Source of the DNA: Tetracentron sinense
Lineage: Eukaryota > Streptophyta > Magnoliopsida > Trochodendrales > Trochodendraceae
Direction: 5' to 3'
Length of the DNA: 64,000 nt
NCBI GenBank assembly: GCA_015143295.1
Contig: CM026574.1
Location: forward strand, 8,558,938-8,622,937
Positions 56,601 to 64,000 of this stretch are shown piece by piece. Made by a program: the position numbers and the translations under genes. A model generated the notes under the pieces. It saw nothing but the letters and a program-made list of their open reading frames with translations. It ran no database searches and was not told where the DNA came from. Numbering within the stretch: the first letter of the stretch is position 1; every line of letters starts with the position of its first letter.

Positions 56601-59600
56601 CTCTTTTGGGCGAGTAGTTATGGCAATTTGGGGAGGAAAAGAAGAGATTGTGGAGGAAAGTGAAAGTTTCCAAATATGGGGAAGACTCGGTGTGGGAAAC
56701 AAAGGAGCTTAGGAGACCCTACAGCTGAAAGCAAAATTAGAGTTTGGCAAGCACATTAGTTTTAAGGTTGGGAGAGGGAAACGATTGGGAATTGAGGAAC
56801 CGAGTAGGCTCTTGACTCATCTTAATTCTTAACTCTATTAAACCTAATATCAAGGCGTTGGGACAGCAAGTGTCATTTTACTTTGAAATCCTTTTCCCAA
56901 GTCCTTGTATGTTTGTTCAGGTCCATCCTATCCACATGTAATCCTGGTATTCCATCCAAGATTGTATCTGACCGCTACCCAAGATAAGATCCTCACCACA
57001 AACCAATTAAAAATAGAAGTTGTTGCATGAAAAATAGGTACTTCATGTGCTTGGCTGAGGAGATGGTAGATCACCTATTGCTCCATTGTGCTCTAGCGAG
57101 ATGATTTTGGGATCTAGTCCTATATTGCATGCAGGGGCAGAGCCAGGTGGGGCTTGTGGGGGCACGTGCCTCCACTAAATTTTTGAAAAATATATATTTT
57201 TCTTAATTGGGACATAGATAAGGGTATGGGGCATGCAAGTCCTCTTGAACTTTGAGCCTGGATCCTGTCCAATTGGGATTGAACTTGGGATAACATTCAC
57301 AAAGCCCTTTAGTTGTCCTTTTTAACTCTGGTTAAGAAGTTTTAACCCTTAGGATTAATATTTTTTTTCTAAAAACCAATGTTTGATTGTTGAACCCCAA
57401 AGGCTAGTGAATCTTAACCACAGGTAACCATAGTAAAAAGGGACACGTGTTGACCTATGGGTGCAATTAAACTCTCCCAAGTTCAATCACAACTCCTGAA
57501 CTTCAAAAAAAAGAATATAGTGTATACTAAGTTTAATTATTTAATTTGGCATAATCATAGAGCCCCCTAAAACAATCATACTATATTACTTAATTGGGCA
57601 TAGCCATGAGGCAATGGGATAACTGACTTCTGAACTTTTGAATACAAGATATATCTTTTATATCATGTTATTTAATTATTTAACAAGGCATAGCCATGGG
57701 GTAAGGGGACAGTTGTCCTATACATAAGGAGAAACAATACACGTAAGATATGTACAAAATGGCCCAAGAACTTAGCCATTACAAAAACGGTGGCTTAGAA
57801 CCCCAAACCCAATTCCCCTAAACCCAAAATATTTAATACTTGCCTAATTATATCCACAAATTCATCAACAATTACTACCATTTTTTAATCAACCATGGCA
57901 TGCCCCGTTTACTAGAAGATTCTTGTAGGGGGTTAACAATGTGGGTTCGGAAGCGTAGCCCCTTGAGGGCCAAGTTCATGAGCCAATTAGGGGGGGCAAG
58001 AGTCCCCCGTCTCCCCGGTTCCATCCCTCTCCTAGGCTAAATCCCTATTAAGACTATAGTTTTTTTTAATTTCAAGGAGGCTTCAGCCCCCCCTGGGCCC
58101 TATGTGGCTCTACCCCTGCCTGCTTGTATGGGGATCGCATGGACATTCCCACTCAATTTAAGAGACTTCTTATTGGTTGGTATATGATATATCCAACATG
58201 TTGAGCATTCTGTGCGGGTTTTGTGGAGCTTGGTCCTAGAAGCCATATGTTGGTACATATAGGAAAAGAACAAGAGGTTTTTTGAAAACTCATCCTCTTC
58301 TCAAGAAACTATTTGGCCTCGCAATGGAAAGCTTTTACTTTTTTTGGGTTTAGGGATTTCATTGATGATGTGGACTTGGTCTTGCTTTTTGCTTAGGGTT
58401 TGCATTTAGTCAGGGGTGGGTAGGTAAGATATCTCCCCCCTCTCCTTTTTTTCTTTTCTTTCATCAAGTTCACTAATCAGTGAAACTCGTGCTAGTGTAT
58501 TTCTTCTATTATTAATGTATTATCTTATTTATCGAATAGGCGATTACAAACAAACAAAGGGAGGTCTGTCAACGATGAAAACAAATATTACAGCTACTTA
58601 ATAATAATGGTTGACTATCAACCCCAGCCAACTACTTAAAAACCAAAATAAAGACCTCAACAAGTGAGAAGGAAGAAATATATACATAACGATATGAAGA
58701 CAAAGGAGAAAGAAAATCAATGGTGTTTTATGTCGACAAAGAAGAGATTTAGAAATGTCTGACACCCCTCTTGTTGCGTCTGCCCTATCTGCCTCCAACC
58801 TCACTAACGAATGCCCATGCACCATTGCGCATGCTTCCCAACCTCGTTTTCATCTCCATTCTCTCTCTCATTCTGCATAATTTCTCTCTTAGTTAATACC
58901 CAAGAGAGTCAATCTCCCTTTCTGCCTCTCTTAGATTGGACGATCGGAGTAGCCCATTTTTTAGTATTTTATTTGGATATCTGTATTTGTAGAATCTTGC
59001 CTTACGTTGTAAATTTTCTCGTCCTTACTTCAATTAACAAGCATCTATAACATGTTAATATAATATGAGATTACAGAAAGGAGGATTGTATTGTATGGTA
59101 AAATGGATTGTCTACAGTCTTTTTACCTTTCAGAAAGGGCAGGCTTGTAATTTAAATAGTTAAAGAAGACAGATCTTCTAACTTTACACCTATAAGAAAT
59201 GCTTTTGAAAGTCTTCTACTTAAAAGTTGATATATCATATGCTCATTTTTTTGGATTTTAGCATCTTAAATGTATTAAGCAATTTTACCTAAAAATATAT
59301 ACTATAACGACTATATATTGTTTGGCATTGCTGTAGATAAATGCGTGTGTATATCTACTTATATATAGGCATCATTTCGATAGACTTCTCTGAGAAGAAA
59401 AAAATTTCTTCAAGAGTTACATTACAGGAACCAACTCCTAAGAAGTTTGGAAAAGTTATTCGGAGGGGAAATAGCATTTGGTTTGCACATTTAAAAAGTA
59501 ACTTGTGAAAAGTCAGAAGTCAAAATTTGAGTTTGCTTTGTACTTTCAAGAAGTAATTTTAGTTGACTTCCCGCAAATATCATTCGTACTGTCGAAATTG

Positions 59601-62473
59601 CATTTGTTCTGTTGACTTCCCGTGAAAGACAAATATCAACTTCCCGCAGAAGCAGTCTCGGCCTTGCTTTCTTAGAAAGACAATAGTTTTGGCTTTCACT
59701 TACTTTTGACTTTCTCAGCAAGTGAAAAGGAAAGTGGCAAACCAAACGTCCAATAACCGATTTTTGACTTCCCTAGTGCCAAAAGTCAGTAGAAGTCGCT
59801 TGAGAAGTCTATCCAAACGCATATATATATACTAGTAAAAGTGCACGTGCGTTGCACATAATAATTTATTTATTGAAGATTTAATTAATTTGTGTTTAAT
59901 AATTTTTAGAGAAAAATACTTTAGATAATTAATAAAATTATTTTAAAATATTTAATTAGAATTAGCACAATTATTTAAGGTTCTATTTAATTCATAAATT
60001 ATTTTTTTTAATTTATTTTATGTACATATTTTCAAAATTTATTGAAGATTTAATTAATTTGTGTTTAATAATTTTTAGAAAAAATACTTTAGATAATTAA
60101 TAAATTTATTTTAAAAAAGACTTATTTAGAAGTAGTACAACTATTTAAGGTTCTATTTAATTCATAAAATTAATTTTTTAAAAAGTATTTTATGTACATA
60201 TTTTTCATTAAATTTATTGAAGATTTAATTAATTTGTGTTTAATAATTTTTGAAAAAATATTTCAGATAATTAATAAAATTATTGTAAAAAACTTAATTA
60301 GAATTGTACGATTATTTAAGGTTCTATTTAATTCATAAAAAAAAATTATAGTTATTTTATGTACATATTTTCATAAAATTTATTGAAGCTTTAATTAATT
60401 TGTGCTTAATAATTTTTAGAAAAAATACTTTAGATAATTAAAGTATTGCACCTAATGAGGATCTGGAATAACCCAAATTTCTGGGTTCTTAGAAATCCAA
60501 ACAGCAACTATATCGAGCATGGCATTCCTCCATTATGTATCTAAAGACTGTAATTTAAACTATTTTTAAACCAAATAAAGGAAGTAAAAGCCACAGCATA
60601 ACAGTAGAAGCTTTCTTTTCTCTGTGTTTTCTATGTTTTCTCATTTTCCTGTTGTCTTACCAAATGATGCCTTGAATGCAATTGGACCCAGGGTGTGAAA
60701 GCAACCACTGCCAATAGTTTTGTGGGCATGGGTATCATTCCACTGTGTTTCATCCACAATGGTTAGCATAATCTGCAACTTCTTTATACCATACCCTACT
60801 GCTACAGGTTTGGCAGTCATTCCAACATATTGTGTTAATAAGTAGGTTACTGAAATATAATATCAAGAAATATTACTTGCCTCAGTTTGCAGAGCACAAA
60901 TGAGTAGGTTATCTACAGTACAGGTTAAGGGAGAAGATACAAAAAGACAAGCCTTCCATCAAAAGACTACTCACTGCTTCTTCAAGCTTTTGCATGTCAG
61001 TTTCATTGTCACATGGCTTCACATCCAACAAAGCTGAGGATTTGTTGCCTATCTTCTAAAGACTTCAACGTTTGATACTAAAATTGTTACCTAATAAAAG
61101 TGCATATATTCCCATATATGATGTAGTCCTTCAACATGAGTGAGCGAGCTTGAGAGAGACATGCTTTGGAATAAGAACCCTAATGGATTAAATAAGAATC
61201 CTAATAGAACATATTATTAAATGATTAATTTTTTTAAGATGACTTCAATTACATTAACAATAAGAATCCTATTTAATATAGAATCATAAAAGAAAACAAA
61301 TTTTAACAAACTCTAATCTATACATACCGACATACGTAATAGTGGTTTTCATGGGCCCCACATAAGAGTTTTATTGTTATTATAATATAATTCACATCTA
61401 CAATCATTTATAATTGTAATCTACTTCAACACATGAATTATAAACAAACTAAACTTCTATTAATAGTTTTAATAGATACCATAGGTTAATAAGTTAATAT
61501 TTTTAATTAAAGGGTATTTACATCCAAATAAAGTTTGGTATACTGTCTGTACTTTTTTTAGTAGAATGATATATATATATACACGCACACATTATTACCT
61601 TCTAGTATACATAATGATTGAAGTACTCCAAAATAATTATTAGTTGCAAGATATATAGAATATATTTTTTTTTTTGATTGGCAAGATATTATAGACTATT
61701 AGTTATTGAAAAGTTGATACATCATAAATAATCTAATATAAGGATTTTTTTTAAATACATGGCCTAACACATTTCAATTTACTAAGTAGAAAATATTAGG
61801 AAGAGAAAACAAGATTTTCTAGTTTTAAAGCTTGCTTGCCATAATCACTGACCCTAACCTACCAAGTAATTACAGAAATGCCACAATTAAATTTACATTG
61901 CAATGATGACAATTGAAAACTAAGGAATCATTCCTACGAAGCAATTATAGAAATGCGATACAATGTAAATTTACATTCCAATAATGACAATTGAAAACTA
62001 AGGAATCATTTCAGAAGTGAAAGTAAGAGGTTTTAATATTGATTAACCTGTATAAGTATTTTATATTAGCGTGAGAATAAGAGGCACCTGATGAGGATTT
62101 CGATCTATGATCGATAGCTCCTTGAATTTTAGCTTACAAGAGTAGCCACGATTTCCCTGTATGCACATTGTACCATAATGCTCACAGTAGAGTTTTCCCA
62201 AGATAAGGTTGTAAATGGATGTTGTTACCTGATGGAAGAAAGTTAATTTTCAGCTTCCACCTTACAATGAACGGAAGTTGGTGATTTCTATCAATGGATT
62301 GATACCTTGCTCCATTGAAAAACTTCTCCGTCATCATACTCCAATGTCAGAATGCCAATAGGATCAAGCTGAATTGAACGACCCCAAAATTTGCTTTTTA
62401 GATTGCTATCTCCCCAAAATTTCCATCCCGTACCCTCACAGTGGCATGCAACAATCATCGGGTGATGACTGAC
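38446..62473 (-). CDS. ORP: Oxysterol-binding protein-related protein (ORP), C-terminal part
   Basis: ORPs bind and exchange sterols and phosphoinositides (notably PI4P) between membranes, often at contact sites. The window holds the last 273 codons in five exons: 62306-62473, 62088-62228, 38946-39176, 38716-38829 and 38446-38613 (ending in TGA at 38446-38448). All junctions are GT-AG and phase 0. The first visible exon opens with [14 protein letters not shown], the plant form of the EQVSHHPP signature whose histidine pair contacts the lipid phosphate. [70 protein letters not shown] and [16 protein letters not shown] follow in the family's usual order. No stop, frameshift or missing core segment is seen. 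The N-terminal exons (PH domain if present, first half of the lipid domain) lie beyond the window or past 62,474. Introns are 77, 22,911, 116 and 102 bp. The exact paralogue cannot be named. Confidence 0.95.
38716..38829 (-). CDS. ORP: ORP penultimate exon
   Basis: 38 codons, [20 protein letters not shown] then a charged [11 protein letters not shown] tail, flanked by a TGCAG acceptor and a GTGAAT donor. The DSRLRPDQ and LEQRQR segments are standard in the ORP C-terminal helix region. Confidence 0.95.
38946..39176 (-). CDS. ORP: ORP third exon from the end
   Basis: 77 codons starting [20 protein letters not shown] and ending NELSPGLK, followed by a GTGATGATGATG donor that runs into a short (GAT) repeat. 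It is the first exon after the giant intron. Confidence 0.95.
39177..40583. other. Intronic sequence, weak local duplication only
   Basis: No gene seen. GCCTCCTTAGGATCCTTGCC...CAACAGGCCTTGAGAAAA (about 39,769-39,808) is echoed by GCCTCATTAGAATCCTTTCC...CAACAGGTCTGGAAAATG (about 39,839-39,878). This part may be original intron sequence. Confidence 0.4.
40771..44619 (+). mobile_element. L1-type LINE
   Basis: It runs from about 40,771 to a poly(A) tail at 44,607-44,618. A likely target-site duplication is TATATATTAA (40,761-40,770) and TATACATTAA (44,620-44,629), 9 of 10. The leading part (40,843-41,030) looks like the end of ORF1, followed by ORF2. Length 3.85 kb; full plant L1s are usually 5-7 kb, so it is 5'-truncated and internally deleted. 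Confidence 0.85.
41038..44433 (+). pseudogene. LINE ORF2 (endonuclease, reverse transcriptase, zf-RVT)
   Basis: This is the protein that nicks target DNA and primes reverse transcription there. It starts [12 protein letters not shown], the usual plant L1 endonuclease start. About 15 residues later comes [10 protein letters not shown], so roughly 60-70 residues of the endonuclease are deleted. VYGPN and GDFNVIRF follow (41,250-41,360). The reverse transcriptase shows [43 protein letters not shown] and the catalytic YVDDTILF (about 42,970). A terminal [18 protein letters not shown] motif (zf-RVT) is at about 44,190. Many frameshifts and stops (for example near 41,440, 42,405, 42,737, 42,826 and 43,768) make it a pseudogene. 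The longest intact piece is 42,863-43,768. Confidence 0.93.
44894..45348. other. Intronic AT-rich DNA
   Basis: No ORF of interest, repeat pair or RNA gene is seen. Confidence 0.4.
45617..45742. repeat. Foldback with 33-34 bp arms
   Basis: Arm 1 (45,617-45,650) begins GAGGGGGGATGCGTGGCAC and arm 2 (45,710-45,742) ends GTGGCATGCATCCCCCTC. They are reverse complements with about four differences, around a 59-bp loop. Weaker pairing continues outward. ORFs on both strands here are by-products. Confidence 0.8.
46307..46645. mobile_element. hAT-like MITE, 339 bp
   Basis: Terminal inverted repeats CATAGTTACCAA (46,307) and TTGGTAACTATG (ending 46,645) are perfect over 12 bp. The target-site duplication is GGCAGGAC (46,299-46,306) and GGTAGGAC (46,646-46,653), 7 of 8. 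Subterminal TATAGGTAT and ATAATACG motifs occur in both ends. Confidence 0.88.
46654..48689. other. Intronic DNA, no gene; CCTAGGC-type motifs
   Basis: Nothing coding. Motifs such as GCCTAGGCAAT and GCATTGCCTAGGC (46,095-46,152, upstream of this interval) and GCCTAGGCGTCACTCG (about 48,598) resemble the ends of common plant MITEs but cannot be paired. Positions 47,754-47,826 contain a short imperfect duplication (ACCAGAGTTGCATGTCTTAG, then ACCAGAGTTACATGTCTTGG). Confidence 0.35.
48690..48926 (+). repeat. 5' LTR of the Copia element
   Basis: 237 bp; pairs with 55,455-55,683. The canonical TG start has become TA. It is followed directly by the primer-binding site. Confidence 0.85.
49012..55450 (+). 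pseudogene. Copia gag-pol remnant, interrupted
   Basis: Gag starts [20 protein letters not shown] and shifts frame near 49,145; the UBN2-type part ends [15 protein letters not shown] (about 49,440). The protease site near 50,000 is damaged (the region reads WYPESG rather than the usual DSG core). The pre-integrase part has [11 protein letters not shown] (50,403). Integrase pieces include [10 protein letters not shown] and [14 protein letters not shown]. Reverse transcriptase is clearest at 51,811-52,281 ([45 protein letters not shown]) and continues to YVDNIFLTG at about 52,350, where the second D of YVDD is N. The solo LTR at 52,385 splits it. It resumes at 54,540 (LGDLHYF, then [19 protein letters not shown]), then RNase H (ADW at about 55,000) to a LMPSPAFV end at 55,450. 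Many frameshifts and stops. Confidence 0.9.
52385..54534 (+). mobile_element. Solo LTR inside the Copia reverse transcriptase
   Basis: It begins TGTTAGACATATATGCCC, ends GGCATACTTTCA, and is flanked by a perfect 5-bp duplication GATAA (52,380-52,384 and 54,535-54,539). Removing it rejoins the Copia reading region. Length 2,150 bp. A TATA box (TTATATATAGG) is at about 54,045 and AATAAAA signals are at 52,440 and 54,443. I see no internal second LTR copy or pol domain, so a solo LTR is the simplest reading. Confidence 0.85.
55455..55683 (+). repeat. 3' LTR of the Copia element
   Basis: 229 bp; differs from the 5' LTR by about 30 substitutions and a few small gaps, implying an old insertion. 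Confidence 0.85.
55940..56459. other. Intronic DNA, nothing recognised
   Basis: A 520-bp stretch with no coding potential or paired repeat. Confidence 0.4.
57132..58118. mobile_element. hAT-like MITE inside the second LINE
   Basis: Terminal inverted repeats CAGGGGCAGAGCCA (57,132) and TGGCTCTACCCCTG (ending 58,118) match at 13 of 14. The flanks ATTGCATG (57,124-57,131) and CCTGCTTG (58,119-58,126) match at 5 of 8. The inner part includes a copy of the hairpin MITE family (57,330-57,500) and three diverged AGGCATAGCCATGGGG-type blocks (about 57,550-57,710). Removing it rejoins the LINE. Confidence 0.75.
57330..57500. repeat. Hairpin MITE family, copy d
   Basis: TTAACCCTTAGGATTAATA and AAAACCAATGTTTGATTG with GAACCCCAAAGGCTAGTGAA, then CTTAACCACAGG and AAAAGGGACACGTG, match copies a and c. 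It is nested in the hAT-like MITE, so the order is LINE, then MITE, then hairpin element (unless the MITE carried it in). Confidence 0.55.
58481..59367. other. Intronic DNA, no feature
   Basis: No gene supported. The ORFs at 58,598-58,825 and 58,811-59,050 lack any recognisable domain. Confidence 0.4.
59368..59815. mobile_element. Foldback MITE with GATAGACTTCTC ends
   Basis: The left end CATTTCGATAGACTTCTC (about 59,371) is the imperfect reverse complement of GAGAAGTCTATCCAAACG (ending about 59,819). Inside, short AAAAGTCA and TTGACTTCCC motifs recur in both orientations (about 59,508-59,790). A longer target-site duplication was not found. Confidence 0.65.
59872..60440. repeat. AT-rich tandem repeat, about 170-bp unit
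   Basis: ATTGAAGATTTAATTAATTT starts units at 59,872, 60,041 and 60,215, with a fourth partial unit (ATTGAAGCTTTAATT) at 60,382; steps are 169, 174 and 167. Each full unit also has AATACTTTAGATAATTAATA, AAGGTTCTATTTAATTCATA and TTATGTACATATTTTC. The array is preceded by ACTAGTAAAAGTGCACGTGC at about 59,831. Confidence 0.92.
60441..61865. other. Intronic DNA, no feature
   Basis: No coding evidence or repeat pair, only AT-rich sequence with (TA)n at about 61,570. The part 60,450-61,080 is of average composition and may be original intron sequence. Confidence 0.4.
61866..62009. repeat. Tandem duplication, about 75-bp unit, next to an ORP exon
   Basis: AATTACAGAAATGCCAC...TTGAAAACTAAGGAATCATT (61,866-61,932) is repeated at 61,941-62,009 with a handful of changes and a small insertion. 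It ends about 80 bp from the donor site of the exon at 62,088. Confidence 0.85.
62088..62228 (-). CDS. ORP: ORP exon before the giant intron
   Basis: 47 codons, [20 protein letters not shown] ... SIIDRNPHQ, ending at a GTGCCT donor. The family normally continues directly into the VQG...QDRSGKTVA exon, which here lies 22.9 kb away. Confidence 0.95.
62306..62473 (-). CDS. ORP: ORP exon with the VSHHP signature
   Basis: 56 codons from [14 protein letters not shown] through [20 protein letters not shown] to [10 protein letters not shown]. The preceding exon, expected to encode the LLGETYE and EQ part of the signature, was not found up to position 64,000. Confidence 0.95.
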
Positions 62474-63420
62474 CTGTCACGAAATAAGAAGAATTTTTGC
62501 TCTTTGATCCTATAATTAATACAAAAATGGAAAAATAAATTCAGAAGAAATGAAATACAACCAAGAAAACATTTATTTTTGTGAGCCCAATTATGAATGG
62601 ACCAACTCATGCATCAGTAGAGATAAGAAACCAAACAGTCCATCCATACCCAAATGCTCTAGTTGGAAAATTTCATGGTGTCGGCATTAAACATCGACCA
62701 GAGTCAAGAAATTTAAAGTAACCAACAGAGGATTTTGCCAAGTGTCTGCAGTGGTGGATGGTGTTTGAGTGAATGGTCCTCCATCTTCAAAGAGAAAGGA
62801 ATTCATGAGGGTATATTTGTTATGAATGAGAGATTTAGAGGAATTAAGAACTTTTCATTATGTGTCTTCTTTTCTTCATATTTCAGGGAATGCTTCTCTC
62901 TGACACTTGTAAATTCTGTTATACACAAATTAATACTTTTGTTACCCAAAAAAAAATACAATTCCTGGCCATGTTTTCATTAAATTGCTATTTCAAATAT
63001 TACAAAATGCCTGAAAATCCTTCTCATTATCTTTAATGTTGAAAACATCCTAAATGAATTTTTCCTAATTTTCCACTTAGTCTACCCATGTCTCACCAAT
63101 TCTTTATCATAAATGAGAATTGTAAGTTGCAAAGCTTTGTTTACACAGGTATTATGAGAAGGTGAGAATTCATTGCACGGAGCAATTTGTAATTATATGT
63201 CTTCTTTTCTTCCCCTTTTCGGAGAATGCTTCTCCCACACTTGTAAATTCTTATTATACATTATTTTACACTTTTGTTGCCAATTTAAAAACAAAAGACA
63301 AAGATTACTGGTCATGCTTTCATTAAAGTACTATTTAACATTTTTTTTAATCGAAAAGGGCTATTTAACAGATTAGAAACGCATTACAAATCCTTCTTAT
63401 TATCTTTTAAGGTTCAAAAT
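62474..63420. other. ORP intron (next one upstream), no feature
   Basis: No exon found. TTCTTTTCTTC...GGGAATGCTTCTC...CACTTGTAAATTCT occurs at about 62,867-62,920 and again at about 63,202-63,254 with the same TTTGTTGCC / TTTGTTACCC follow-up, a roughly 100-bp duplication 335 bp apart. Confidence 0.45.
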
Positions 63421-64000
63421 GTAGAGACCCGAACTTTTATCCTTGAAATTCATGTCATGCAGAAGATTCTTTGTTCCTTAAGGATTTTAAGTTGATTTAA
63501 AATCATTAAATTTTGAGGACGAAATTCCTAAAGGAGGGGAGTCTAGAATTACCCGTATTTTTTATGGATATAAAAAATACCATTCCTGTTCTAATTTAAA
63601 AATTTATGGGTCCGGTGCAGTAACCAGCCATCAAGATTAGCTAGCGGGTCTCACTGGGTAAGTTAGGGTTCTCCCTGAAAAGGATATTCATATTATAAAT
63701 AAAATATATAAATACTTGGATTAATATATCATTAAATTAATAAATATTAAATTCTGAAATTGGATTAATTATTATCAAAAAATAATCATAATGTTAAAAT
63801 ATTATCGAGTCCCGATTTTATTAATAAATCGTAAGTGGTCAAATTGAACGCATTAGTACTAATCTGGGTTTGATTAGGCATGCCCGATAAATTATCGTCG
63901 GCACCCGGGTAAACACCTGCCGAGCTCAATGCCTGCCCGTCTTGTACAGTACACTGCGCGTGGGTTCGCGTCGTCACGGCTTGACGCGACGTAAAACAAA
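63421..64000 (+). mobile_element. Chromovirus LTR or 3' end fragment, runs off the window
   Basis: AATTTTGAGGACGAAATTCC followed by AAAGGAGGGGAG (about 63,515-63,541) is the pol end and polypurine tract style of chromoviruses, compare FEDKIFF and TTAGGGGGG at 6,155-6,184. TCTAGAATTACCCG after it may be a mutated LTR start. A further TGTAGAGACCCGAAC at 63,419 could be another LTR start. The limits are not defined. Confidence 0.45.

Larger units (their letters stand above)
56464..58480 (+). pseudogene. Second L1-type LINE, 3' fragment, split by a MITE
   Basis: Remains of an ORF2 C-terminus: [18 protein letters not shown] (about 56,519-56,572) and a following FGR...WGGKEE...[13 protein letters not shown] stretch in shifting frames. 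Then comes a zf-RVT-like end, [20 protein letters not shown] at about 57,030-57,090, with FWDLVLYCM running into the MITE. After the [15 protein letters not shown] and IGKEQEVF continue the usual plant L1 tail. The 3' end is near 58,480-58,550 with no clear poly(A). All frames are broken. Confidence 0.7.
39177..62087 (-). other. ORP: Giant ORP intron, 22.9 kb
   Basis: It is bounded by a GTGCCT donor at 62,087 and a GATGCAG acceptor ending at 39,177 on the minus strand. It contains at least two LINEs, one Copia element, one nested solo LTR, three or more hAT MITEs and several foldback or tandem repeats, in both orientations. The neighbouring introns of the gene are only 77-116 bp. Confidence 0.9.

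Noticed and set aside
56488..56702. Minus-strand ORFs opposite the second LINE
   Set aside because: They are shadows of the plus-strand LINE remnant.
62474..64000. Search for the ORP exon preceding the VSHHP exon
   Set aside because: No reverse-complement match to the expected LLGETYE or similar segment was found; the region is AT-rich intron and an LTR fragment.

Overview
The window is nuclear DNA of a flowering plant with a large, repeat-rich genome. Evidence for this is GT-AG introns in a plant-type oxysterol-binding-protein-related (ORP) gene, plant clades of LTR retrotransposon (Tekay-type chromovirus, Ogre/Tat, SIRE-like and Ale-like Copia), L1-type LINEs, a CACTA element with a plant-type tnpA, and many hAT-like MITEs. 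I cannot name the species. Only one host gene is supported. Most of the rest is nested mobile-element sequence, and almost all of its ORFs are broken.

Left part (1-12,890): small inverted-repeat elements (1-2,650), then a 5'-truncated Tekay-type chromovirus (3,370-6,179) with its 3' LTR (to 8,249). A promoter-like stretch with two divergent TATA boxes follows (8,250-9,670), then about 3.2 kb of featureless AT-rich DNA.

Middle (12,890-38,030): an Ogre-like LTR start; a CACTA element whose tnpA gene can be assembled from seven phase-0 exons, with a (GTG)-rich 98-bp minisatellite in its last intron; SIRE-like LTR pieces (20,143-22,740); a minus-strand Tekay-type solo LTR (23,145-29,285) split by an hAT MITE and by a 3.25-kb solo LTR; then an Ogre-like element (29,538 to about 38,030) with its own nested solo LTR, a primer-binding site and gag remnants.

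Right part (38,124-64,000): the C-terminal 273 codons of an ORP gene on the minus strand, in five intact exons. Two exons (62,088-62,473) are separated from the last three (38,446-39,176) by a 22.9-kb intron. That intron holds a LINE inside an hAT MITE, a second LINE interrupted by another hAT MITE, an Ale-like Copia element interrupted by a solo LTR, and several foldback elements. The ORP exons have no stops or frameshifts, so the gene could work if the giant intron is spliced out.

A recurring theme is that several unrelated LTRs each carry, mostly upstream of the TATA box, an array of their own short imperfect palindrome. No CRISPR, tRNA, rRNA or bacterial-type operon was seen.
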